Part shown: positions 1 to 6,701 of the stretch, piece after piece | Position numbering within the stretch: position 1 is the first letter of the stretch | Layout of the letters: the number at the start of each line of letters is the position of its first letter | DNA from: CAXSDR01 sp964236445 | GTDB taxonomy: Bacteria; Actinomycetota; Actinomycetes; Motilibacterales; Motilibacteraceae | Length of the DNA stretch: 19,290 nt | Reading direction: 5' to 3' | Assembly (NCBI GenBank): GCA_964236445.1 | Contig: CAXSDR010000075.1 | Coordinates: 1 to 19,290 of the forward strand | The notes under the pieces: generated by a model | What the model was told of the DNA's origin: nothing | The model's input: the letters and a program-made list of their open reading frames with translations, nothing else | Database searches by the model: none | Program-made: the position numbers and the translations under genes

Positions 1-334
1 GCGGGACGTAGGCCTCGGGCTGGTAGTAGTCGTAGTAGCTGACGAAGTATTCGACGGCGTTGTGGGGCAGCATCTCGCGAAGCTCGTTGGCCATCTGGGC
101 GGCGAGGGTCTTGTTGGGCTCGAGAACCAGCGTCGGACGCTGCACCCGCTCGATCAGCCAGGCGGTCGTCGCGCTCTTGCCGGTGCCCGTCGCACCCAGC
201 AGGACGACGTCGGTCTCGCCGGCCCTGATGCGCCGCTCGAGGTCGTCGATGGCCGCCGGCTGGTCCCCTGCCGGCTCGAAGTCCGAGACCACGGTGAACT
301 GCGAGGAGCGGCGCGGGAGATCAGTCGTGGTCAC
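1..334 (-). CDS. uvrB: UvrABC system protein B, N-terminal part (cut by window edge)
   Basis: UvrB is the damage-verifying helicase-like subunit of nucleotide excision repair; UvrA loads it on damaged DNA and it then recruits the nuclease UvrC. The 111 visible codons cover the start of domain 1a: the conserved FEPAGDQPAAI stretch (residues 19-29), the Walker A loop GATGTGKS (47-54, Lys53), the PNKTLAAQ helicase motif (73-80) and the beginning of the beta-hairpin at YYDYYQPEAY (100-109), which threads DNA in known UvrB structures. The gene runs off the left edge; the family is about 670-720 residues, so most of it is missing here. The start is GTG at 334, chosen because similarity to UvrB begins a few residues later and a -10-like TAGCGT lies six bases upstream. 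It is the last visible gene of the rpsA-coaE-uvrB direction, 32 bases after coaE. Identification is very secure. Confidence 0.96.
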   Translation of the reverse strand, partial: MTTTDLPRRSSQFTVVSDFEPAGDQPAAIDDLERRIRAGETDVVLLGATGTGKSATTAWLIERVQRPTLVLEPNKTLAAQMANELREMLPHNAVEYFVSYYDYYQPEAYVP

Positions 335-370
335 GGCTCCACGCTACGTCCGGGCACTGACAGATTTCAG
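335..370 (-). promoter_or_regulatory. Candidate uvrB promoter, leaderless type
   Basis: On the minus strand CTGAAA (370-365, 4 of 6 matches to TTGACA) is followed after 18 bases by TAGCGT (346-341), then six bases and the GTG start of uvrB. The -35 overlaps the coaE stop codon. This spacing would place transcription start on or next to the start codon. A short GGAG two bases from GTG is too close for a standard Shine-Dalgarno. No LexA-type palindrome was seen. Motif-level inference only. Confidence 0.4.
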
Positions 371-954
371 CGGGCGAGTCGCTCCCAGAGCTCGTCGACG
401 TCGGCAACCAACGCCTCGACATCGCCGCCGCCGTCCAGAACCTCGTCCGCGGCAGCCAGCCGCTCCTTGCGCCCGGCCTGCGCGGCCACGCGGGCGTGCG
501 CGTCCGAGTCGCTCATGCCGCGCTGGGCCATCAGCCGGTCGACCTGCACCTGCACCGGCACGTCCACGACGACCACGAGGTCGAACTCGTCGGCCATGCC
601 GGTCTCCACCAGCAGGGGGAGGTCGTGCACCACTGTCGCCTCCTCGGGAAGCGCAGCGACCAGCTCGACGCTCCTCGCCCGCACGAACGGGTGCACGATG
701 GCCTCGAGCCGCTGCCGCGCCACCTCGTCGGCGAACACGATCCGGGCCAGCTGCGCCCGGTCGAGCGAGCCGTCGGCGCAGACGACGTCGGACCCGAAGG
801 TCTCGAGCACCGCACGAAGACCCGGGCTCCCGGGCGCGACAGCCTCACGGGCGAGCAGGTCGGAGTCGATGACGACCGCACCGTGACGCGCGAAGGCAGC
901 TGCCGCCGTGCTCTTGCCCGCGGCGATTCCACCCGTGAGTGCGATGTGAAGCAT
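367..954 (-). CDS. coaE: Dephospho-CoA kinase
   Basis: CoaE phosphorylates the 3'-hydroxyl of dephospho-CoA with ATP, the last step of coenzyme A synthesis, in the cytoplasm. The 195-residue product starts MLHIALTGGIAAGKST, with the P-loop at residues 8-15 (Lys14), followed by SDLLAREAVAPGSPGL, typical of the substrate-binding region, and the VVHDLPLLVETG segment characteristic of the family. The reading frame is open much further upstream, but that part is the antisense of the rpsA tail. ATG at 954 is preferred over ATG at 963 because an AGGA box lies about eight bases before 954 and known CoaE proteins begin right at this strand. Many actinobacterial CoaE proteins carry a C-terminal UPF0157 (GrpB-like) domain; this one does not and has the short single-domain length. 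It lies between rpsA and uvrB on the same strand, an arrangement shared with mycobacteria, and follows a strong hairpin, so its transcription may be partly uncoupled from rpsA. Confidence 0.95.
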   Translation of the reverse strand: MLHIALTGGIAAGKSTAAAAFARHGAVVIDSDLLAREAVAPGSPGLRAVLETFGSDVVCADGSLDRAQLARIVFADEVARQRLEAIVHPFVRARSVELVAALPEEATVVHDLPLLVETGMADEFDLVVVVDVPVQVQVDRLMAQRGMSDSDAHARVAAQAGRKERLAAADEVLDGGGDVEALVADVDELWERLAR

Positions 955-978
955 GCGCGACATCCTGCCGTACGACGA

Positions 979-1009
979 AGGGCCCCGACCGCGGTGCGGT
1001 CGAGGCCCT
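979..1009 (-). terminator. Strong hairpin after rpsA
   Basis: Positions 979-991 and 997-1009 pair with one mismatch (985/1003), and 992/996 can add a closing pair around a three-base loop, giving a stem of about 13 pairs in GC-rich sequence. It begins 19 bases after the rpsA stop codon, reading leftward. The downstream tail (TCGTCGT) is only weakly T-rich, so it may be an L-shaped or Rho-assisted terminator or an mRNA 3'-end stabiliser. coaE starts 25 bases beyond it. Confidence 0.7.
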
Positions 1010-1027
1010 CCACTGCGAGCTGAGCTG

Positions 1028-2509
1028 CTAGTTGGCGCCGGTGAGCTTCTCGCGAAGCGCGGCCAGGGCCTCGTCGCTGGCGAGCGTGCCGCTGGCGTCG
1101 TCGGCGACCTCCTCGCCACCGGAGGAGTACGACGACGGTGCCGTCGTGTCGCTCGCGGCGTCGACCTCGGCCTTCTGGGCCGACTCGACCTGCTTGCGGT
1201 GAGCCTCGAAGCGCAGCTGCGCCTCGGCGTACTGGCGCTCCCACTCCTCGCGCTGCTTGTCGAAGCCGGGCAGCCAGTCATTGGTCTCCGGGTCGAAGCC
1301 CTCGGGATAGACGTAGTTGCCGGACTCGTCGTAGACGGCGCTCATGCCATAGAGGGTCGGGTCGAAGCCTTCGCCCGCTGCGTCACCGGTGCCGGCGCCC
1401 TCGTTGGCCTGCTTGAGCGACAGCGAGATGCGTCGACGCTCGAGGTCGATGTCGATGACCTTGACGAAGATCTCCACGCCCACCTGGACGACCTGCTCGG
1501 GCAGCTCGATGTGGCGCTCCGCCAGCTCCGAGATGTGCACGAGGCCCTCGATGCCCTCGTCGACGCGCACGAACGCTCCGAAGGGGACGAGCTTGGTGAC
1601 GCGGCCGGGCACGACCTGGCCGATCTGGTGCTTGCGGGCGAACTGCTGCCACGGGTCTTCCTGCGTCGCCTTGAGCGAGAGCGACACGCGCTCGCGGTCC
1701 ATGTCCACGTCGAGAACCTCGACCTTGACCTCCTGGCCGACCTCGACGACCTCGGAGGGGTGGTCGATGTGCTTCCAGGAGAGCTCGCTGACGTGGACGA
1801 GACCGTCGACGCCGCCCAGGTCGACGAACGCACCGAAGTTGACGATCGAGGAGACGACACCCGAGCGGACCTGGCCCTTCTGCAGGGTCTGCAGGAAGGT
1901 CGAGCGCACCTCGGACTGCGTCTGCTCGAGCCAGGCACGGCGCGACAGGACGACGTTGTTGCGGTTCTTGTCGAGCTCGATGATCTTGGCTTCGAGCTCG
2001 CGTCCGACGTAGGGCAGCAGGTCCCGGACGCGGCGCATCTCGACCAGCGAGGCGGGCAGGAAGCCGCGCAGGCCGATGTCGATGATGAGGCCGCCCTTGA
2101 CGACCTCGATGACGGTGCCGGTGACGACCTCGTCGGCTTCCTTCTTGGCCTCGATCGTGCCCCAGGCGCGTTCGTACTGTGCGCGCTTCTTGGACAGGAT
2201 CAGCCGGCCCTCCTTGTCCTCCTTCTGGAGAACGAGCGCCTCGACCTGGTCACCGACCTTGACGACCTCGTTGGGGTCGACATCGTGCTTGATCGACAAC
2301 TCACGCGAGGGAATGACGCCCTCGGTCTTGTAACCGATGTCGAGCAGGACCTCGTCGCGGTCGACCTTGACGATCGTGCCTTCGACGATGTCTCCGTCGT
2401 TGAAGTATTTGATGGTGAGGTCGATCGCTGCGAGGAAATCCTCGGCGGACCCGATGTCGTTGATCGCCACTTGGCGGACGGTTGCGGGCTCGACCTGTGT
2501 GGACGTCAT
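1028..2509 (-). CDS. rpsA: 30S ribosomal protein S1
   Basis: S1 binds mRNA and helps the 30S subunit capture it. The 493-residue product contains four S1 (OB-fold) repeats at about residues 38-109, 126-193, 212-281 and 297-367. The third and fourth carry the classic FGAFVDLGGVDGLVHVSEL and FGAFVRVDEGIEGLVHISEL signatures. A low-complexity tail of about 120 residues, rich in Gly, Ala, Ser and acidic residues, follows. Four repeats and about 490 residues are normal for actinobacteria, against six in Escherichia coli. The start is ATG at 2509 (MTSTQVEPATVRQVAINDIG); the frame is open 15 codons further up, but GGAG about 11 bases before 2509 and alignment with known S1 proteins support this start. 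A candidate promoter lies about 190 bases upstream, leaving a long leader. The gene stands upstream of coaE and uvrB, in conserved actinobacterial order. Confidence 0.97.
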   Translation of the reverse strand: MTSTQVEPATVRQVAINDIGSAEDFLAAIDLTIKYFNDGDIVEGTIVKVDRDEVLLDIGYKTEGVIPSRELSIKHDVDPNEVVKVGDQVEALVLQKEDKEGRLILSKKRAQYERAWGTIEAKKEADEVVTGTVIEVVKGGLIIDIGLRGFLPASLVEMRRVRDLLPYVGRELEAKIIELDKNRNNVVLSRRAWLEQTQSEVRSTFLQTLQKGQVRSGVVSSIVNFGAFVDLGGVDGLVHVSELSWKHIDHPSEVVEVGQEVKVEVLDVDMDRERVSLSLKATQEDPWQQFARKHQIGQVVPGRVTKLVPFGAFVRVDEGIEGLVHISELAERHIELPEQVVQVGVEIFVKVIDIDLERRRISLSLKQANEGAGTGDAAGEGFDPTLYGMSAVYDESGNYVYPEGFDPETNDWLPGFDKQREEWERQYAEAQLRFEAHRKQVESAQKAEVDAASDTTAPSSYSSGGEEVADDASGTLASDEALAALREKLTGAN

Positions 2510-2703
2510 GTAGTAGGGGCTCCGATGCGGATGGGTTGGATCATGTGCCGACAACGGTTCGGGATCTCGAACTGCTGTTCAGCCACGCCGGAGGCCGGGC
2601 CGGACGTGCCGGCACCATCGGGTCGCGGAAACTCGAGGGACGGACACGCACGGACGCAGCCTGCTCGGTCTGAGGTCGCGCAGGCCCACGACGCGCGACT
2701 GTC

Positions 2704-2733
2704 AGGATACGTTCCGCTTCCGCCCCGCGGCAA
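2704..2733 (-). promoter_or_regulatory. Candidate rpsA promoter
   Basis: Minus strand TTGCCG (2733-2728), 18-base spacer, TATCCT (2709-2704). The -10 fits TANNNT and the -35 matches TTGACA at four of six positions. Transcription would start near 2697, giving an rpsA leader of roughly 190 nt. The same bases also fall in the 5' region of the divergent methyltransferase, where a 7-bp stem (2722-2728 with 2735-2741) could form. Confidence 0.4.
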
Positions 2734-2766
2734 GGCGGGGCACCCGTTCGCTGGGAGGATGCGGCC

Positions 2767-3603
2767 ATGACCAGTTGGAGCGATCCCGCCGGCGTCGATC
2801 CGGGCGGAATCGACCTCGTGACCCGGCGGCGCGTCGCCGCCGACGAGTCGCGCACCGCCTCCCGACGGTGGTGGGACGCGGCAGCGACCGACTACCTCGC
2901 CGAGCACGGATCCTTCCTCGGCGATGCGAGCTTCACCTGGTGCCCCGAGGGCCTCACCGAGGCGACCGAGCACCTGCTCGGCGACGTACGAGGGCGGCGC
3001 ATCCTCGAAGTGGGCTGCGGTGCGGCGCAGTGCTCCCGCTGGCTGGTCGCGCAGGGGGCCTACGCCGTCGGCGTGGACCTCTCGGCGGGGATGCTGGCCT
3101 CGGCCCACGAGCTGGACGCCCGGACCGGCGTGAGCGCGCCGCTGGTCCAGGCGGACGCCTGCTCGCTGCCCTTCGCGTCCGAGTCGTTCGAGCTCGCATG
3201 CTCGGCGTTCGGAGCCGTGCCCTTCGTGGCCGACTCCGCCGCCGTGATGCGCGAGGTGGCCCGGGTCCTGCGCCCCGGCGGCCGCTGGGCGTTCTCGGTG
3301 CCCCATCCCACCCGCTGGTCGTTCGCTGACGACCCCGGCGTGGACGGGCTCGTCGCGCGCGACAGCTATTTCGACCGCAGGCCCTATGTCGAGCAGGACG
3401 AAGCGGGCGTGGCGACCTACGTCGAGCACCACCGTACGTTCGGCGACCGGATCCGCGACATCGTCGCCACCGGGCTCGCCGTGACGGACGTGCTCGAACC
3501 CGAGTGGCCGGCGGAGCTCGCAGCGGTCTGGGGCCAGTGGGGACCGGTGCGGGGCCGTGTGCTGCCGGGGACCGCGATCTTCGTGTGTGACAAGCCTGGC
3601 TGA
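2767..3603 (+). CDS. Class I SAM-dependent methyltransferase
   Basis: A 278-residue Methyltransf_11-type enzyme that transfers a methyl group from S-adenosylmethionine; the acceptor cannot be told from the sequence. Motif I is ILEVGCGAAQCS (residues 79-90), the acidic residue at the end of strand 2 is Asp104 in GVDLS, motif II is ADACSLPF (129-136), and the post-motif strand is LRPGGRWAFSVPHP (168-181). It resembles the UbiE/SmtA-like small-molecule methyltransferases. The ATG at 2767 is supported by GGGAGG ending eight bases upstream. It is divergent from rpsA, with a 257-base shared upstream region, and converges on mctC with only 14 bases between stop codons. No pathway partner is adjacent. 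Confidence 0.88.
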   Translation: MTSWSDPAGVDPGGIDLVTRRRVAADESRTASRRWWDAAATDYLAEHGSFLGDASFTWCPEGLTEATEHLLGDVRGRRILEVGCGAAQCSRWLVAQGAYAVGVDLSAGMLASAHELDARTGVSAPLVQADACSLPFASESFELACSAFGAVPFVADSAAVMREVARVLRPGGRWAFSVPHPTRWSFADDPGVDGLVARDSYFDRRPYVEQDEAGVATYVEHHRTFGDRIRDIVATGLAVTDVLEPEWPAELAAVWGQWGPVRGRVLPGTAIFVCDKPG

Positions 3604-3617
3604 CCGAGCGACGTCCC

Positions 3618-5309
3618 TCAGTGCGTGGAGGTCGCCTTCTCCATGCCGACGCCCGTCAGCGACCGGACCTCGAGCTCGGCGAACTTCGCGACGTCGTGCT
3701 CTTTGCTCAGCACGGTCCCGAGCCAGCCGCAGAAGAAGCCGATGGGGATCGACACGAGGCCGGGGTTGTCCAACGGGAACCAGTGGAAGTCGGTGCCGAG
3801 CCCGAACAACGACCCACTCGTGTCCGCTGCCCCACCGACACCCTTGACGACCTTGCCGGACACGACGGGCGAGAAGAACACGAGCCCCACCGCGGCGATC
3901 AGCCCGCCATAGATCGCAGCCAGCGCGCCGGTCGTGTTGAACCTCCGCCAGAACAGGCTGTAGAGGATCACCGGCAGGTTGGCCGAGGCCGCGACCGCGA
4001 ACGCCAACGCGACGAGGAACGCGACGTTGAGCGTCTGCGCCTTGATGGCGAGCAGGATCGCGACGATGCCGATCACGACCGCGGACATGCGCGCGACCTT
4101 GACCTCCTGCTGCTCCGTCGCCTGACCGCGCTTCATGACGCTCGCATAGATGTCGTGCGCGAACGACGACGAGGACGCGAGCGTGAGCCCGGCCACCACC
4201 GCAAGGATCGTCGCGAACGCCACCGCGGCGATGACGGCGAGCAGAATCGTGCCGCCGGTCGTGCCGAACGTGTCGTCCCCGATGCGTTTCGCCAGTGACA
4301 GCGCTGCCGTGTTGCCCGCGGGGTTCTGCTTCTTGATCTCCGCGCTCCCTACCAGCGCTGCGGCGCCGAAGCCGAGGGCGAGCGTCATCAGATAGAACGC
4401 CCCGATGATGGCGATGCCCCAGATGACCGACTTGCGGGCGTCGCGTGCAGTCGGCACGGTGTAGAAGCGGATCAGGATGTGGGGCAGGCCCGCCGTGCCG
4501 AGCACGAGGGCCAGACCGAGGCTGATGAGGTCGAGCTTGCCCGTGAGTCCTGCTGCCGCCTTGGCGTACTGCTGGCCGGGGTTGAGGAAGGCGTCGCCCC
4601 GCCCGCTCTTCGCCGCCGCCTCACCCAGCAGGTGCGAGATGCTGAAGCCGAACTTGAAGGCCACCAGGATCGTGAGCAGCGCCGCTCCGGCGATGAGCAT
4701 GACGGCCTTGATGATCTGCACCCACGTCGTACCCCGCATTCCGCCGACGATGACGTAGACGATCATGACGATGCCCACGACAACGATCGTGGCGTTCTTC
4801 GCGGCGGTGCTGCTGACCCCGAGCAGCAGCGCGACGAGCGCGCCGGCACCCACCATCTGCGCCAGCAGATAGAAGATCGAGACCACGATGGTGGAGACGC
4901 CGGCCGCGACCCGCACCGGTCGTTGCCGCATCCGGAACGCCAGCACGTCGGCCATCGTGAAACGACCGGAGTTGCGCATGAGCTCGGCGGTGAGCAGCAG
5001 GGCGACGAGCCAGGCGACGAGAAAGCCGATGGAGTAGAGGAAGCCGTCATAGCCGTTCAGCGCGATGATGCCGGCGATGCCCAGGAACGACGCCGCGGAC
5101 ATGTAGTCGCCGCCGATGGCTATCCCGTTCTGGGCGGCGGAGAAGTTGCGGCCGCCGGCATAGAAGTCGGTCGCGCCACGGTTGGTGCGGCCGGCGTAGA
5201 CCGCGATGTAGATCGTCGCCGCGACGAAGACGGCGAACAGGCCGATGGTCAAGGCGCGCTGCCCGCTCGACACCGTGGTGCCTGCGGCGAGAACAGCTGC
5301 GTGCGTCAC
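3618..5309 (-). CDS. mctC: Cation:acetate/monocarboxylate symporter (SSS family)
   Basis: A 563-residue integral membrane protein of the solute:sodium symporter family (ActP/MctC subfamily), which takes up acetate, propionate or pyruvate with a cation. Hydrophobic segments run through the whole length, consistent with about 13 membrane helices. Diagnostic stretches include GRNFSAAQNGIAIGGDYMSA near the N terminus, SGRFTMADVLAFRMR, and GGMRGTTWVQIIKAVMLIAG. The start is GTG at 5309, overlapping the mctB stop as GTGA, with GAGGAG five bases upstream; the open frame further up is a shadow of mctB. The pairing with a DUF485 protein is the same as yjcH-actP in E. coli and mctB-mctC in Corynebacterium glutamicum. 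No acs gene is adjacent. Exact substrates are inferred from the family. Confidence 0.93.
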   Translation of the reverse strand: MTHAAVLAAGTTVSSGQRALTIGLFAVFVAATIYIAVYAGRTNRGATDFYAGGRNFSAAQNGIAIGGDYMSAASFLGIAGIIALNGYDGFLYSIGFLVAWLVALLLTAELMRNSGRFTMADVLAFRMRQRPVRVAAGVSTIVVSIFYLLAQMVGAGALVALLLGVSSTAAKNATIVVVGIVMIVYVIVGGMRGTTWVQIIKAVMLIAGAALLTILVAFKFGFSISHLLGEAAAKSGRGDAFLNPGQQYAKAAAGLTGKLDLISLGLALVLGTAGLPHILIRFYTVPTARDARKSVIWGIAIIGAFYLMTLALGFGAAALVGSAEIKKQNPAGNTAALSLAKRIGDDTFGTTGGTILLAVIAAVAFATILAVVAGLTLASSSSFAHDIYASVMKRGQATEQQEVKVARMSAVVIGIVAILLAIKAQTLNVAFLVALAFAVAASANLPVILYSLFWRRFNTTGALAAIYGGLIAAVGLVFFSPVVSGKVVKGVGGAADTSGSLFGLGTDFHWFPLDNPGLVSIPIGFFCGWLGTVLSKEHDVAKFAELEVRSLTGVGMEKATSTH

Positions 5310-5707
5310 GACGTCTCCTCGATGCGCTCGCGGATGCTGGCGGAGAGGGGGTCGAGCTTGTTGTTGGCGTAGCGCGAATAGACCCAGGCGATCAGGAAGG
5401 TGGACACGAACTGCAGCAGGCCGAAGACGAACCCCACGTTGATGTGACCGAGGACCTTGTGCGCCATGAAACCCCTGGCCCAGGCCGACATGACGACATA
5501 GAGCAGATACCACGCCAGGAACGCGGCAGTCATCGGGAAGACGAAGGTGCGGAAACGCCGCCGCAGCTCGCGGAACTCCTCGGTCTGCTCGATCCGCTCG
5601 TAGACGTCCGGCAGGTAGCGCGACGCGGCATGTGCCTCGTAGGACGACGAGCCAGGCGAAGTGGCGTCAGGCGACGAGAAGCTGTCTTCGTTGACAGGGG
5701 TGCTCAT
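5306..5707 (-). CDS. mctB: DUF485 small membrane protein paired with the symporter
   Basis: A 133-residue protein with a hydrophilic Ser-rich N terminus, a RYLPDVYERIEQTEEFRELR helix, and two membrane helices (about residues 53-75 and 90-113: FPMTAAFLAWYLLYVVMSAW and FGLLQFVSTFLIAWVY). This is the DUF485 architecture found next to ActP/MctC symporters, where it is thought to act as an accessory or stabilising subunit. ATG at 5707 is preferred because AAGGAG lies five bases upstream; the frame remains open to about 6166 only because it is antisense to the nat gene. It overlaps mctC by four bases, so the two should be translated together. Confidence 0.9.
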   Translation of the reverse strand: MSTPVNEDSFSSPDATSPGSSSYEAHAASRYLPDVYERIEQTEEFRELRRRFRTFVFPMTAAFLAWYLLYVVMSAWARGFMAHKVLGHINVGFVFGLLQFVSTFLIAWVYSRYANNKLDPLSASIRERIEETS

Positions 5708-5750
5708 GGAGCTCCTTCGGGCGGTCAGCGGCAGGCACGAACCGTGGCAG

Positions 5751-5779
5751 ACGCTAGTGGCTGGCGCACCGGAAGGGAA
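5751..5779 (-). promoter_or_regulatory. Candidate mctBC promoter
   Basis: Minus strand TAGCGT (5756-5751) fits the TANNNT -10; TTCCCT (5779-5774) stands 17 bases upstream as a poor -35. It would give a leader of about 37 nt containing the AAGGAG box of mctB. The -10 hexamer is identical to the one proposed for uvrB. No binding site for a known acetate regulator was recognised. Confidence 0.28.
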
Positions 5780-5800
5780 TGCATGAAACGCCGATCCGGC

Positions 5801-5837
5801 CCGACGATGTGCGAAGCCTGGACCTAGCCTGACCGGG
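5801..5837 (+). promoter_or_regulatory. Candidate nat promoter, leaderless type
   Basis: CCGACG (5801-5806, sharing the GAC core of TTGACA), an 18-base spacer, TAGCCT (5825-5830), then six bases and the GTG start at 5837. No Shine-Dalgarno is visible before this GTG, which fits initiation on a leaderless transcript. Confidence 0.42.
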
Positions 5838-6688
5838 TGGGCACCGCGCAGACGACGACGCTCGCTGCCTATCTGCACCGCCTCGGCGAGCCGGTCACTC
5901 CCCCACCGACGTACGAAACCCTGCGGCGGCTGTGCCGCGCTCACCTCATGGCGGTGCCCTGGCAGTCGTTGCACGTGCAGCTCGGCGAGGTCACCCCGGT
6001 CGACGGGCTCGCCGCCGCCTCGCGGCTCGCCCGGGGTGCGAGCGGCTACTGCTTCCATCTCAACGGTGCGTTCGCATGGCTGCTCGACCGGCTGGGCTTC
6101 ACGGTGGAGCGCCACCGGGCCGGCGTGCTGATGGCCGGTGGCGAGGCCACGATCGACGAGGCGCACCTGACGTTGGTGGTGACGGGCCTGCCGACGCCGG
6201 CCTGGCCGGAGGGTCGTTGGCTGGTCGACGTCGCCCTCGTCGACGTCACGGACGAGCCGCTGGCCCTGCGCCAGGGCACCTTCTCGCGCGACGGCTGGTC
6301 CTTCGACCTACGACCGTCCGAGCTCGCTCCCGGTGCCTGGCGGCTCGACCACGACCCGCGTGGCTCCTTCGTGGCCCTCGACATCGGCGCGGAAGTGCTG
6401 CCGATCGGCCACTTCGCCGCGTCGCACACCCGTCAGAGCACCGGCCCGGACTCCACCTGGCGCACCTGGTCGATCGTCGAGCGCCGCCGGCCCCACGGCA
6501 CACTGCGCCTGGTGGGGTGCGAGCTGACCACATGGCACGGGGTGGAGTCGCGCACCGTGATCCTCTCCGACGAGCAGGCATGGCGTGACGCCCTGCGGCT
6601 GCTGCACTTCGAGGTCGACGCGGTGCCGAGCGAGGACCTGCACGGGCTGTGGCTGCGCATCCACGCCGCCCGGCGCGTGGGCGGCTGA
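5837..6688 (+). CDS. Arylamine N-acetyltransferase family protein
   Basis: A 283-residue protein with the NAT fold, which moves an acetyl group from acetyl-CoA to arylamines, hydrazines or related amines through a catalytic cysteine. The proposed triad is Cys72 in ARGASGYCFHLNGAF, His110 in TIDEAHLTLVV and Asp131 in RWLVDVALVD, all in family order and spacing. VPWQSLHVQLGE (40-51) matches the usual PFEN-like N-terminal segment. The motif around Cys72 deviates: the common form is RGGxCxExN, here GASGYCFHLN, with His in place of the usual Glu. It may therefore use an unusual amine or belong to a side branch. The start is GTG at 5837 (no Shine-Dalgarno, TANNNT box upstream). It is divergent from mctB and converges with the GGDEF gene 13 bases downstream. 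Confidence 0.85.
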   Translation: MGTAQTTTLAAYLHRLGEPVTPPPTYETLRRLCRAHLMAVPWQSLHVQLGEVTPVDGLAAASRLARGASGYCFHLNGAFAWLLDRLGFTVERHRAGVLMAGGEATIDEAHLTLVVTGLPTPAWPEGRWLVDVALVDVTDEPLALRQGTFSRDGWSFDLRPSELAPGAWRLDHDPRGSFVALDIGAEVLPIGHFAASHTRQSTGPDSTWRTWSIVERRRPHGTLRLVGCELTTWHGVESRTVILSDEQAWRDALRLLHFEVDAVPSEDLHGLWLRIHAARRVGG

Positions 6689-6701
6689 CCCGTGTGGGCG
6701 G

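Noticed and set aside
955..1281. N-terminal extension of the coaE frame
   Set aside because: It overlaps the rpsA tail, is Arg/Ser/Pro-rich noise, and the P-loop protein begins at 954.
953..2770. 605-codon open frame on the plus strand
   Set aside because: It is the antisense of rpsA; the composition (Leu/Asp/Val-rich, repetitive) is what high-GC codon bias gives on the opposite strand, and rpsA is unmistakable.
4479..5372. 297-codon plus-strand frame over the symporter gene
   Set aside because: A His/Asp/Arg-rich shadow of mctC with no family resemblance.
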